A stretch of DNA of 64,000 nucleotides, from NCBI GenBank assembly GCA_964437725.1, contig CAYTIB010000036.1:87564-151563 (forward strand). The letters are read 5' to 3'. This DNA is from CAYTIB01 sp964437725 (GTDB lineage Bacteria; UBA8248; JACPRG01; G963555815). The position numbers were made by a program, and so were the translations under genes. The notes under the pieces are model-generated. The model saw nothing but the letters and a program-made list of their open reading frames with translations, was not told the origin of the DNA and ran no database searches. Positions 1 to 8,598 of the stretch are shown piece after piece; position 1 is the first letter of the stretch, and every line of letters begins with the position of its first letter.

Positions 1-879
1 TGAACTTCTTGCGGTAAATAACCCGACATCAGCCGCTGATAAAGCGGCAGGGAGGTTTTTGCAAAATCCAAGGAAGTGGACCGCATCGCCGATACCAAGT
101 TCGTTGGCTCGAAGGGCCACCTTTTTCTGATCTCCTCCCGAGTTAGCCATCAAAAGATGGGCGGGAAGGCCGCGGTCATGACGAAGCTGAGCAAGAGCGT
201 CCAACGCATTCATGTGGCCCTTGATAGGAATGAAACTGGAGGACATTCCAAAAACGATATCTTTGTCTGAGATTGCAAATTGATTGCGAACCGCATTCCT
301 ATTTAGGCATGGCCGAAATTCTTGTGTATCGACACCACCACGCAGCGTGACGAACTGTGATTTTCGAAATGCTCGGGTTTTTGTAAACCCACGCTGGATA
401 ATGTCCGTTGCTGTGCCGGTTTGGGTAGTTGCATGGTTGTACAGCCAGCGGTTTGGCCAGTGGGTTCGCACCGGTTGCAAGATGTGTCGGGACCGGATCA
501 GGGCGGGCCGGCGGGTATGCGTCTTGGTGATTAAGCAACGGGTAGTCGCAGCTAGCCAGTGATCTTGCCCTCGGTGAGCATGGAAAATCTGAGCTTGGGA
601 TTGGTTCCATAGGTCAGTGATTCCCCGGATGTCATGGATCCAAGCTTTTGGAGCGATCCCTGTTTTGAAGGAAAGGAATTTTACCTGTCGAACGCCGGAA
701 TCTAATGCTCGCTTTGCTACATTCTCTCCCACACCTTTTCGACAAACCAATATAACACTATGTCCCAACTCTTGTAGCCCTAATGTGAGAGAGACTGCCG
801 CCCATGCATCAGAACTCCAACCCCGGCAACTCATGAACTGAAGGATGCCAAGAGGTTTGTCTTCAAAATTCTCGGTCAA
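1..879 (-). CDS. GT4-family glycosyltransferase (partial, runs off left edge)
   Basis: This frame is open for all 293 codons from a TTG at 879 to base 1, so the C-terminal nucleotide-sugar-binding part is mostly missing. The protein opens with a beta strand and glycine turn (GILQFMSCRGWSSDAW) and contains IFHAHRGQDHWLAA, which parallels ILHTHLSHDHWTAV and ILHTHSSKDSWLAG in the two GT4 enzymes upstream. Later RGGVDTQEF and SSFIPIKGHMNALDAL are typical of the GT-B linker and second Rossmann domain. The TTG start overlaps the msbA-like stop as TTGA. An internal ATG at 834 would delete the first beta strand, so TTG is preferred. Probably an LPS core or surface-glycan sugar transferase acting at the inner face of the inner membrane. 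Donor and acceptor are unknown. Confidence 0.85.
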   Translation of the reverse strand, partial: MTENFEDKPLGILQFMSCRGWSSDAWAAVSLTLGLQELGHSVILVCRKGVGENVAKRALDSGVRQVKFLSFKTGIAPKAWIHDIRGITDLWNQSQAQIFHAHRGQDHWLAATTRCLITKTHTRRPALIRSRHILQPVRTHWPNRWLYNHATTQTGTATDIIQRGFTKTRAFRKSQFVTLRGGVDTQEFRPCLNRNAVRNQFAISDKDIVFGMSSSFIPIKGHMNALDALAQLRHDRGLPAHLLMANSGGDQKKVALRANELGIGDAVHFLGFCKNLPAALSAADVGLFTARSS

Positions 880-2645
880 GTTACGGGATCCTCTCGATTT
901 TTCCTTTGAGTTGGTGGGATAACCATGGGACTTGTGGACTGTAAGCCGCATAACCTTGAATAAAGGCCTTTTTGCGCAAGAAGAAAGTCGTGAGTTCCTT
1001 GTTCAATCAGTTGACCCCGCTCGAAGGCCAGGATGCGGTTGGCCCGGCGCACTGAGGCCAGACGGTGTGCTACGATAAGCGTAGTCCGTCCTTTCATGAG
1101 ATCACTTAGCGCTTTTTCTATTAGCCGTTCGGATTCTGCGTCCAACGCTGATGTGGCTTCATCAAGGATAAGCAAAGCCGGATCCCGAAGAGCAGCTCGG
1201 GCGATTGCGAGACGTTGCCTCTCTCCCCCGGAAAGTTTTATTCCATCTTCGCCGATAAGAGTTTTGAAGCCTTCGGGGAGGGCGGTGATAAATTCGTAAG
1301 CATTTGCCATTTTTGCAGCTGCCTCGATTTGTTCCAGAGGAGTTTCCGGTAGGTTATATGCGATGTTGGCGGCGACTGTGTCATTGAATAGGGTTGTTTG
1401 TTGTGTAACCACGGCCATTTGTGAACGTAGTGATGTGGGATTGTATTCTTTGATGTTGATCCCATCCCACAAAATTCGTCCGGATGTTGGTTCGTAAAAA
1501 CTCATAACAAGGTCCAGTATGGTAGTTTTTCCCGCCCCTGTTTGTCCTACAATAGCGACTACCTCACCTTTCGGAATCGTGATAGAAACCTCTTGTAGCA
1601 CAGGACTGTTTTCATACTGAAACGAGACGTTATCAAACGAAATTTCACTTCCTAACAGAGGCGCGGGTCGGCCCTTATCTCTTTCTCTAATTGGTACAGT
1701 TTCGTCCATCAGACCGAAAACAGAGTCCGCAGCGGCCATCCCTTCCTGGAGTGTATGGTATGTCCGCGAAAGCCGTTTGAGTGGACTCATAATAAGGCCA
1801 AGAGTTGCCAGGAAAGAGATGAATTCTCCAGGTGTTCGAGTACCGGTTAGAACTTGATACCCTCCGTACCACAGAATGAAAGCTGCTCCCGTTCCGCCGA
1901 GGATTTCGATTATCGGGTGACTTATAGCCCGTACCCGGCGAGCTTTCATAGCAAGGTCAAAAAACTTTCGATTACGAGTCATGAACCTACCGGACTCATA
2001 CCCTTCAGCGTTGTAAGCTTTAACAATACGCGTGGCTTGAAACGCTTCTTTCATCGCTGTATTGATATCACCCATTTGAGATTGCATCCTTCGGGTTATC
2101 TTTCGAATTTTACTACCTAGTCGCCCAATGATGAGGCCGAGAGGCGGCAAGACTAATACAAATATGGTTGAAAGAAAGGGGTCTCGGTAGAAAGCGAGGG
2201 CTAGCAGAAAAACCAGACTAATAGAATGGTGCCCCAAATCCCGCAGTCCGGTGGCGGAAGCTTTTTGCATAAGGGTTATGTCGTAGGTAATCTTCGACAT
2301 AAGCTCACCTGAGGTTTTTCGGACGAAGAAAGCTAAGGGCAACCTATGGAAATGGCGGTAAAGTTCGTTTCGGATGTCCATTACTAGGCGCTGTCCTAGC
2401 CAGAACATGAAGTAACTTTGCCCGTATGCAAAAATTCCCTTGATGATATAGGTTAGCAGTATGACTAATGCGATGAGGTTAAGCATCCATAAGTCTTTTG
2501 CAAGGAAAACGTCGTCGATTACGTTCTTTGCGAGATAGGGCGGCACGGCGGTAATCACACACAAAACGAGCTTGCTGGTTATAGCTTGGGTGCTCCGACG
2601 CCAATAAGGTTTGAGGTAGCGCAAAATCCGTATGTACTTCTTCAT
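876..2645 (-). CDS. msbA: MsbA-like lipid A/LPS exporter, ABC transmembrane-ATPase half transporter
   Basis: 589-residue half transporter. The first ~310 residues form a six-helix exporter domain. The C-terminal ATPase has Walker A GQTGAGKTT (about residue 376), signature LSGGERQRL, Walker B ALLILDEATSALD and the H-loop VAHRL. This fusion and length match the MsbA family, which flips lipid A-core across the inner membrane using ATP. The setting between core glycosyltransferases supports an LPS or glycolipid substrate, but lipid-linked oligosaccharide exporters look the same by sequence. The ATG start follows a 105-base gap after the preceding GT4 gene, and the stop overlaps the next gene by four bases. 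I see no independent promoter in the gap that I would defend. Confidence 0.85.
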   Translation of the reverse strand: MKKYIRILRYLKPYWRRSTQAITSKLVLCVITAVPPYLAKNVIDDVFLAKDLWMLNLIALVILLTYIIKGIFAYGQSYFMFWLGQRLVMDIRNELYRHFHRLPLAFFVRKTSGELMSKITYDITLMQKASATGLRDLGHHSISLVFLLALAFYRDPFLSTIFVLVLPPLGLIIGRLGSKIRKITRRMQSQMGDINTAMKEAFQATRIVKAYNAEGYESGRFMTRNRKFFDLAMKARRVRAISHPIIEILGGTGAAFILWYGGYQVLTGTRTPGEFISFLATLGLIMSPLKRLSRTYHTLQEGMAAADSVFGLMDETVPIRERDKGRPAPLLGSEISFDNVSFQYENSPVLQEVSITIPKGEVVAIVGQTGAGKTTILDLVMSFYEPTSGRILWDGINIKEYNPTSLRSQMAVVTQQTTLFNDTVAANIAYNLPETPLEQIEAAAKMANAYEFITALPEGFKTLIGEDGIKLSGGERQRLAIARAALRDPALLILDEATSALDAESERLIEKALSDLMKGRTTLIVAHRLASVRRANRILAFERGQLIEQGTHDFLLAQKGLYSRLCGLQSTSPMVIPPTQRKNREDPVT

Positions 2646-2750
2646 TGCCTATATCCCGCCAACGAGAAATTTTTCAACCAGTTGGCAATATCTGAGTATA
2701 TCAGGATGCTCATCCACAGTAATGGATTTTCCCTTTTATGTGCTCAAATC

Positions 2751-3896
2751 CTATTTCTCTCGGAAAGAATTCAATAACATTCGATATGCAGTTTCCACGC
2801 GTTTGGCTTGGACCCATTGATCGAATTCAGAGATTGCCCGTTCCCGGGCCCTCTGCCCGATAATCTTTGCGCGATTTTGGTCCTGCAGCAGAGAAATTAA
2901 TTTTGTGGACAACGCTTCCGGATCTGAGGGAGGAACAACGATACCCGAAGTTTCGTCTTCCACTATATCGTCCATACCGTCAGTTCGTGTGACTACAGTG
3001 GGAAGACCGCAAGCCATAGCCTCTAGTAAAGCGCGTGCAGTTCCTTCTGATCCTGCAGATTGGAGGACGAAAACATCCAATAGAGAAAGAATATCTCTGA
3101 GATCTCCATCCCAATACCCTGTCAAAATCACCTCTCGGCCAGGTTGCAGACCGAGTGTTTTTGCCCGTTGGATGATTGTTTCTCGATACTCTCCCTTTCC
3201 CGTTAGAAGGAGTTGGGCCTCGGGAAACTTGGCTCGGACTTGAACGAACGCCTCCAGTAGAGAAAGGTGTCCCCGATTGGGAGCAAGTCGTGAGACAGTG
3301 CCCACTACGGGACCCGCACTGTGTAACCCCAGCCGATTCCTAATGGCCGTATTGCCCGTCCCAGGTTTGAAGAAGTTTGTGTCAACGGTCCCGCGCAGGG
3401 CAAATGTTCTTGCTTTTGGGATACGTGCTTCTTTTTCACAATGTACTCGAATATTTTCTGAAACGGAAAAGAAACCGTTGGTTCTTTCATAGCAAAACCG
3501 ACGGTGAAATAAATCACACCGAATGTGACGAACAAGATGGAAAGTCCGCACCACCAAGGGAGATTCTTTTCCCCCTGCCGAGACTGCCGTCCAATGATCG
3601 TGAGATAGATGGGTGTGAAGGATATCGATGGATTCCTGGCGAAGAATTTTGCGTACTTGTTTCCGGTCTTTCAAGAAATCCATTAGTCCCAGTCGACGAT
3701 TAAACAGTAGACCCTCAAAGGTAAGACCTGCATTACGTGCTTGTTCTTCCAGCCGATTTCCGGGGATGGCAGCAAGAATTACCCGGTGCCCGAGATCCCG
3801 AAGAACACAAGACAACCCTAAAGTAGCGGACGCTGCTCCCGTTAACCAAGGGCTACTAACAATTTGAAGAATCGATAGTGGAGGACAATCCGTCAA
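2751..3896 (-). CDS. GT4-family glycosyltransferase
   Basis: 381-residue GT-B enzyme. The N-terminal half (ILQIVSSPWLTGAASATLGL) is the acceptor-binding Rossmann fold. The C-terminal half has GTVSRLAPNRGHLSLLEA, LLLTGKGEYRE and the donor-site segment SAGSEGTARALLEAMACGLP, with the family E-x7-E style glutamates. It starts at a TTG that overlaps the upstream GT4 stop as TTGA, so the two are translationally coupled. It lies directly before the MsbA-like gene, so it most likely adds a sugar to the LPS core or a related glycolipid in the cytoplasm. It is similar in plan to its two GT4 neighbours, suggesting duplication. The sugar cannot be read from the sequence. Confidence 0.85.
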   Translation of the reverse strand: MTDCPPLSILQIVSSPWLTGAASATLGLSCVLRDLGHRVILAAIPGNRLEEQARNAGLTFEGLLFNRRLGLMDFLKDRKQVRKILRQESIDILHTHLSHDHWTAVSAGGKESPLVVRTFHLVRHIRCDLFHRRFCYERTNGFFSVSENIRVHCEKEARIPKARTFALRGTVDTNFFKPGTGNTAIRNRLGLHSAGPVVGTVSRLAPNRGHLSLLEAFVQVRAKFPEAQLLLTGKGEYRETIIQRAKTLGLQPGREVILTGYWDGDLRDILSLLDVFVLQSAGSEGTARALLEAMACGLPTVVTRTDGMDDIVEDETSGIVVPPSDPEALSTKLISLLQDQNRAKIIGQRARERAISEFDQWVQAKRVETAYRMLLNSFREK

Positions 3897-5005
3897 TGTC
3901 TGTTCCCCATAGTTGACCGAAGAGTGTCCTCGTAAATGCGTTCTAGGGTGTCTAACATGTTTTCCAATGAGTGATACTCGCGGACGAGCTCAATTCCATT
4001 TGTACCTAACTGTTTTCGAAGTGTTGGATCAGAAAGTAGGTGTCTTATGGCATCCGCGAGAGAAAAAGCGTCTCCTGGTGGGACAAGGAACCCTGTTTTC
4101 CCGTTCCTTAGAATTTCTGGGATTCCTCCAACGTTTGTCCCTACCAAAGGCACTCCTGTAGCCATGGCTTGAAGGCCTGCCTGGGGAATACCGTCAGTCC
4201 GAATCGAAGCTATCACCATCACGTCTAGAGCTGCCATCACAGACGGGATATCCTCCCGGTAACCAGTTAGGTGAATTCGGTCGGCCATCCCTTCCTGCTT
4301 TACCTTTTCCCTGATTAGGTCTCGCCAAAGACCGTCTCCAACGATGAAGAACCGTATCTTTGGATTTTGGTCCGAAAGAATCTTTGCAGCCTCAATAAAG
4401 ATGTTATGCCCTTTAGAGCCGCGGAATTGAGCAATTATCCCCACAAGTGGAGTTGTCTTGCCCAGCCCAAATTCCTCTCGAAATGATTTCCCAGAGATGT
4501 GGGGACCGAATTTATTCAAATCAACACCAGTAGGCAATGTCACCACCCGGTCCGGATTAAGCCCATATTGTTTTACTAAATGGTTTCGGGTTACTGATGC
4601 AGTTACGATGATTCGGTCAGGTATTCTGTAAACCAAGTTAAGGCGATGGGCATGGACAGGGATGGATACATGGCGCGTTCGGATCAGGGCTGGGATCCCT
4701 GCTTGTTTGCCCGCTAGTCCGGCTAGCCAGCTGTCCTTTGAACTGTGGGTGTGCAGGATGGTGGGTTGCTCATGTCGGAGTAGACGGCATAGTTGATACC
4801 AACCCTTTAGATCCATGACACTACGTATGGGGATGGGAACAAATGGGATGCCTCGCCGGTGTGCTTCTCGAGCAATGCCGCTATTAGGAGGACCGGCAAT
4901 TCGCACCCGATGCCCACGTCGGACGAAATGTTCGGCCTCGAGGACTGTTCGGGCCTCCTGCCCTCCCCATCCATCGGAGGATTCGGTGTGGAGAATATTA
5001 AGCAT
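3893..5005 (-). CDS. GT4-family glycosyltransferase
   Basis: 370-residue GT-B enzyme with ATG start. The N-terminus MLNILHTESSDGWGGQEAR is the usual GT4 opening with a glycine-rich acceptor loop. ILHTHSSKDSWLAG follows, then TLPTGVDLNKF at the domain linker, GIIAQFRGSKGHNIFIEAA at the start of the donor domain, and TDGIPQAGLQAMATGVPLVG as the nucleotide-sugar site. It overlaps the upstream GT2 gene by eight bases and the downstream GT4 gene by four. Such enzymes transfer hexoses or heptoses onto LPS core acceptors on the cytoplasmic membrane face. The position in a core operon supports that role, but exact specificity is open. Confidence 0.87.
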   Translation of the reverse strand: MLNILHTESSDGWGGQEARTVLEAEHFVRRGHRVRIAGPPNSGIAREAHRRGIPFVPIPIRSVMDLKGWYQLCRLLRHEQPTILHTHSSKDSWLAGLAGKQAGIPALIRTRHVSIPVHAHRLNLVYRIPDRIIVTASVTRNHLVKQYGLNPDRVVTLPTGVDLNKFGPHISGKSFREEFGLGKTTPLVGIIAQFRGSKGHNIFIEAAKILSDQNPKIRFFIVGDGLWRDLIREKVKQEGMADRIHLTGYREDIPSVMAALDVMVIASIRTDGIPQAGLQAMATGVPLVGTNVGGIPEILRNGKTGFLVPPGDAFSLADAIRHLLSDPTLRKQLGTNGIELVREYHSLENMLDTLERIYEDTLRSTMGNRH

Positions 5006-5762
5006 CTGGTCTTTTTAACCGTTCACGCAGGCGAGCGTACTTCGCAAAAACATAAAAAGCATCGAGGCCAGCATAAATTAGACCATCTATCCCGTCTCTA
5101 TATCCGCCTAGCAATAAAAAATTACGAAAGAACCGTGCCGGAGGACGTAAACATAAATGGGTCCACCGTAGACGAATATCTTGTTTCCTCAGGTCTATAG
5201 CAGCCAGATCTGCGTAACGATTGAGCCTTTGTAGGTAATCCCCTTGGTTCTCATACGAGTAATGTTCCAAAGGACTCTGAAGCGTATCGGTTGGACCTTC
5301 GACTTCTACTGACTCGTGCACACTTCGATTGTTAAATCTTCCATGTTTCTTGCGGAATAGCCGCATCTGATGATCAGGGTACCAGGATCCACTTTTCATC
5401 CAATGGCCACCAAAAATATTCTTTCTGGGAATAAAAAAGCCGTTGTATTCCGATTCCTGGGTAAGAAGATTACAGATTTCCTCCTTGAGCTCACCTGTAA
5501 CTTGCTCATCTGCATCCAAGCTTAGGATCCATTCGTGTGAAGTATTTTCAATCGCATAGTTCTTTTGGTTCGCATAACCTGGCCATCGGTTTTCTAATAC
5601 CCGTGCTCCGAAATTGTGAGCAATCTCACGTGTATTGTCCGTACTACCCCCATCCACAACGATGATTTCATCCACCCAGGCGAGACTTTCTAGGCAAGAA
5701 CCAATCCGATGGCCCTCATTCTGGGCGATCACTGTTGCAGAGATTGGGATACTGTTATCCAT
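4998..5762 (-). CDS. GT2-family LPS core glycosyltransferase, WaaE/KdtX-like
   Basis: 254-residue GT-A enzyme. ISATVIAQNEGHRIGSCLESLAWVDEIIVVDGGSTDNT is the nucleotide-binding start (read in two parts: SATVIAQNEGHRIG and DEIIVVDGGSTDNT), and LSLDADEQV carries the DxD metal/nucleotide motif. The later WYPDHQMRLFRKKHGRF and HESVEVEG segments are characteristic of the WaaE/KdtX group, which adds glucose or a similar sugar to inner-core heptose. The C-terminal RFFRNFLLLGGYRDGIDGL is an amphipathic membrane-association segment seen in that group. The ATG start lies 71 bases after the Trm112-like gene, and the stop overlaps the next GT4 start by eight bases. Placement in an LPS core operon agrees. 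The sugar donor is inferred only. Confidence 0.85.
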   Translation of the reverse strand: MDNSIPISATVIAQNEGHRIGSCLESLAWVDEIIVVDGGSTDNTREIAHNFGARVLENRWPGYANQKNYAIENTSHEWILSLDADEQVTGELKEEICNLLTQESEYNGFFIPRKNIFGGHWMKSGSWYPDHQMRLFRKKHGRFNNRSVHESVEVEGPTDTLQSPLEHYSYENQGDYLQRLNRYADLAAIDLRKQDIRLRWTHLCLRPPARFFRNFLLLGGYRDGIDGLIYAGLDAFYVFAKYARLRERLKRPDA

Positions 5763-5833
5763 AGATCGCCGTCCATTGAATTGTCACATCGAAGGTCTGC
5801 CAGCAAGTAGATGACTAGATCGAAGAGTCACTA

Positions 5834-6010
5834 TTAATCCTCTTCAAGTGGCAAGGCTTCATCAATTAGCATTATGGGGATGTCGTCGCGGATCGGATAT
5901 TTCAACTTACACGTTTCACAGATCAGAAAGCTCTCGTTGTCGAGTAAGCGAAGTTCTCCCTTGCATTTAGGACAGGCCAGAATTTCTAGTAGTTCTTTGT
6001 TGATCGACAT
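5834..6010 (-). CDS. Trm112/UPF0434 (YcaR-like) small zinc-binding protein
   Basis: A 58-residue protein read directly from the minus strand. It begins MSINKELLEILACPKCKG and has a second cysteine pair at CETC, giving the two CxxC knuckles of the Trm112-like family, followed by YPIRDDIPIML, the conserved family ending. In E. coli the homologue YcaR lies beside lpxK and kdsB, so an LPS-linked location is common, but its bacterial role is not settled. It may be a small zinc chaperone or partner protein. The ATG start overlaps the 3' end of the epimerase gene by 25 bases. Length is normal for the family. Identity is secure; function is not. Confidence 0.85.
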   Translation of the reverse strand: MSINKELLEILACPKCKGELRLLDNESFLICETCKLKYPIRDDIPIMLIDEALPLEED

Positions 6011-6975
6011 TCAGTTATCTCCTTATGTTGCCATTCGTATTGCTGTCGGATTCCATCAATTAGTTTGACTTTAGGGGAAAATCCGAAATCCTTCATCGCG
6101 CGTGAAACGTCAGCCCAGGTGTGCAGGACATCACCCGCCTGTTTGTCTAAGAATTTTCTCTTTGCCCTTCGATTTGACACTTCTTCCATAATGGCCAAAA
6201 CACGGTTGATAGACGCGCGCTCACCCCCACCAATATTGTAAACTCTTCCGTCTTTTCCATCTCTTGCTGCAGCAAGATTTGCATCAATTGCGTCGCTTAT
6301 AAAAGTGAAATCTCGGGTTTGTTCCCCATCACCATAGATCTCAATTTCCTCATTATTCAATAGGGCCCTGATGAATCGATTGAAAGCCATATCCGGTCGT
6401 TGTCGAGGTCCGTAAACTGTAAAGTAGCGAAGTGAGACAATTGGTAGGCCAAACTGTCTCCAGTAAAGATATCCCAACTGTTCGCCGGCCAGCTTGGATA
6501 CCCCGTATGGAGAAATCGGACAGGGGGTTACCTCCTCAATCGTTTTCCCTTCCTCAGCATCGCCATAAATTGAAGAGGAAGAAGCATAAACGATTTTTTC
6601 CACGGAAGGTCCGCTGGAAGTCCCTAATCCTCTAATCGTTTCCAAGAGATGCTGGGTGCCAAGGATGTTGTTGTTGGTGTAGGCATGAAAGACTTTGCTC
6701 CAACTAGCGCGCACACCAGCCTGTGCTGCTTGGTGGAAAACCCAGTCTACATCCTTCAGAAGTGGCTTGAGGTCAAGTTGGGTTAGATCGCCTTCGACAA
6801 ATTTGAAGCGGCTTTCTCCTCGCAATTGAGCCAAATTGGATACTTTAACGGATCGGGCATAGTAATCTGTAAAGCAGTCCAGACCCAAAACCTCGAGACC
6901 GTTTTCGACAAGCTTCTCTGCGAGATGAGAGCCAATAAATCCAGCGACGCCAGTCACCAAGCAACGTTTCTTCAA
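5986..6975 (-). CDS. NAD-dependent sugar-nucleotide epimerase/dehydratase (UDP-glucuronate/UDP-glucose 4-epimerase-like)
   Basis: 329-residue extended SDR enzyme. The N-terminal GVAGFIGSHL binds NAD. The catalytic region reads SSSSIYGDAEE then PYGVSKLAGEQL, giving the serine and YxxxK pair. LRYFTVYGPRQRPDMAFNRF is the substrate region found in UDP-glucuronate 4-epimerase-like proteins. It probably interconverts a UDP-sugar (glucuronate/galacturonate or glucose/galactose) used by the core glycosyltransferases next to it. It is not the HldD heptose epimerase, which has a different signature. The TTG start overlaps the upstream heptosyltransferase stop as TTGA, so the two are coupled. Exact substrate is an inference. 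Confidence 0.85.
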   Translation of the reverse strand: MKKRCLVTGVAGFIGSHLAEKLVENGLEVLGLDCFTDYYARSVKVSNLAQLRGESRFKFVEGDLTQLDLKPLLKDVDWVFHQAAQAGVRASWSKVFHAYTNNNILGTQHLLETIRGLGTSSGPSVEKIVYASSSSIYGDAEEGKTIEEVTPCPISPYGVSKLAGEQLGYLYWRQFGLPIVSLRYFTVYGPRQRPDMAFNRFIRALLNNEEIEIYGDGEQTRDFTFISDAIDANLAAARDGKDGRVYNIGGGERASINRVLAIMEEVSNRRAKRKFLDKQAGDVLHTWADVSRAMKDFGFSPKVKLIDGIRQQYEWQHKEITECRSTKNY

Positions 6976-8078
6976 GTTGGTAGGTTCTCCTGGTTGAAAG
7001 CGATAGATTGAAATTGGCTCCAGGACTCTAAAGCCACACCGGCGACTTCGTTAGGGGTCATCCCGACAAGGCACTGTGTTTCAAATCCAGGACAAACCCT
7101 CTGATAACAATGACTACAGGGCAGTTCATGATGCACGGTAGTTCCTCGGTGGCCACCAGGCCCCATAGGTCCGTTACGAGTTGGGGTTGTCGGTCCCAAG
7201 ACTGCAATTGTTGGAACACCGAGAGCAGCCGCCAAATGGATCGGTCCGGTATCTCCACCAATGACAAGTCCACAGCGTTCGAGGAAACCTGCCATCTCTC
7301 GAACCGTTGTTTGGGAAATGATATCAGCGTCTTTGCCCATTCTTTCGGATAAGGATTTGGCCAGAGACTCATCCCCAGGTCCCCAAATCACTAGAAGATG
7401 GGCTCCCGTTTCCCTGACTAGCTTAGTTCCCAGAGTGGCATAGTTTTCAACACCCCATCGTTTAGTGGCCCAACCCGCTCCCGGATGGATGGCAATTGGC
7501 GGAAGCGTTGCATTTTCCAAATGTTTACCAAAAAACCGATTGGCTTTTCTCCGATCGAGAGCATTTAGGCCGATGGGGAATTCAATCGGAATATTTCCTT
7601 CAAGCCCAAGGGGGGCGAGAAGAGAGAGATTCCATTCGACCACGTGGGAACCCTCCCCAAAGGGGGACACCTTCTCATTATAAAAGGAGGCAGCTAGTAG
7701 TTCCTTGCAATGAGACGAATCAAAGCCGATCCGTTTTCGAGCTCCGCTCGCCCAGGATATCATGGCGCTTTTCAGTAATCCTTGGAAATCTATAACAGCA
7801 TCGTAACGTTTTTCCCGAATTTGTCTAAATACTCGAAGTGGACCGATAGTCCCTTTTTTAAGGCGACGCCAACGTTTCGTGTCCACTGCTTGAACACTGT
7901 CAAGGTATGGGTGTCCCTTTAAAAAAGGGACATAGGCTGACTCTGCCAACCAATCAATTTGGTTGGGTACTCCACTTCCGTTCTCATTTTTGGGAAACTT
8001 AGTCCGCAGGGCCGACAATGCAGGGAGTGTATGGATGATATCTCCTAGGGAGCCGAGGCGAATGATTCCGATTTTCAA
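6972..8078 (-). CDS. waaC: GT9 heptosyltransferase (WaaC-like, heptosyltransferase I type)
   Basis: 368-residue GT9 enzyme. The N-terminal GSLGDIIHTLPALSALR is the acceptor loop with the catalytic-region aspartate, AIHPGAGWATKRWG opens the ADP-heptose domain, and GGDTGPIHLAAALGVPTIAVLGPT is the donor-binding motif. The spacing and the IDFQGLLKSA segment resemble WaaC, which adds the first L-glycero-D-manno-heptose to Kdo2-lipid A. The second GT9 gene at 9978-10997 is clearly more WaaF-like, which supports this assignment. It lies 13 bases after rfaE2, whose product helps make ADP-heptose. Other GT9 enzymes with different acceptors cannot be excluded. Confidence 0.78.
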   Translation of the reverse strand: MKIGIIRLGSLGDIIHTLPALSALRTKFPKNENGSGVPNQIDWLAESAYVPFLKGHPYLDSVQAVDTKRWRRLKKGTIGPLRVFRQIREKRYDAVIDFQGLLKSAMISWASGARKRIGFDSSHCKELLAASFYNEKVSPFGEGSHVVEWNLSLLAPLGLEGNIPIEFPIGLNALDRRKANRFFGKHLENATLPPIAIHPGAGWATKRWGVENYATLGTKLVRETGAHLLVIWGPGDESLAKSLSERMGKDADIISQTTVREMAGFLERCGLVIGGDTGPIHLAAALGVPTIAVLGPTTPTRNGPMGPGGHRGTTVHHELPCSHCYQRVCPGFETQCLVGMTPNEVAGVALESWSQFQSIAFNQENLPT

Positions 8079-8091
8079 GGGTAATGGCTCC

Positions 8092-8598
8092 TTATTCTTT
8101 CTTGCTTTGCGGGCCAGTTTGGCTAGCTAGTTGGGCTATTATCTTTGAAGAGGATCGCGTTTTTGGATCTCCTGTGATGGCGATTTCCCCTCCATACTCT
8201 AAAACAACTTCGCGTTCTGGCACATTATCGACGGTATAATCCGTTCCCTTGGCGTGCACGTGTGGTTTATAAAGTCTGAGTAGCCCAGAAACATCCCGGT
8301 CACTGAAAAGGACAAGATAGTCTATACACGAAAGGGAGGCTAGGATTTCCAGGCGATCCGCTTCATTCATCCATGGCCGACCTTCGCCTTTAAGCATCCG
8401 CGCGGATGAGTCATCGTTTACAGCAACGACGAGAATATCCCCCAAGGAACGTGCCTCGGTCAGATAGCGTATATGACCTACGTGAAGAACGTCGAAACAC
8501 CCATTTGCAAATACGATCCGCCGCCCCGAGGCTTTCTGCTCCTCGACGATTTTACTCAGTTTCTTCGACGACTGAACCTTTTTTGTGGAGGGTATCAC
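8092..8598 (-). CDS. rfaE2: D-glycero-beta-D-manno-heptose 1-phosphate adenylyltransferase
   Basis: 168-residue nucleotidyltransferase of the cytidylyltransferase superfamily. VFANGCFDVLHVGHIRYL carries the HxGH nucleotide-binding motif, and the C-terminal TRSSSKIIAQL is the ISSS-type motif of the RfaE C domain. It adenylylates heptose 1-phosphate in ADP-heptose synthesis. I place the start at a GTG (8598) that overlaps the rfaE1 stop as GTGA and has GGAGG just upstream. Longer in-frame extensions would read through the end of rfaE1 and look non-homologous. In E. coli this domain is fused to the kinase as HldE; here the two are separate but adjacent and coupled. Confidence 0.9.
   Translation of the reverse strand: MIPSTKKVQSSKKLSKIVEEQKASGRRIVFANGCFDVLHVGHIRYLTEARSLGDILVVAVNDDSSARMLKGEGRPWMNEADRLEILASLSCIDYLVLFSDRDVSGLLRLYKPHVHAKGTDYTVDNVPEREVVLEYGGEIAITGDPKTRSSSKIIAQLASQTGPQSKKE

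Noticed and set aside
284..610. Open frames on both strands (284-562 plus, 299-610 minus)
   Set aside because: They are shadows of the partial GT4 gene, which is open throughout 1-879 in a third frame and has clear family motifs.
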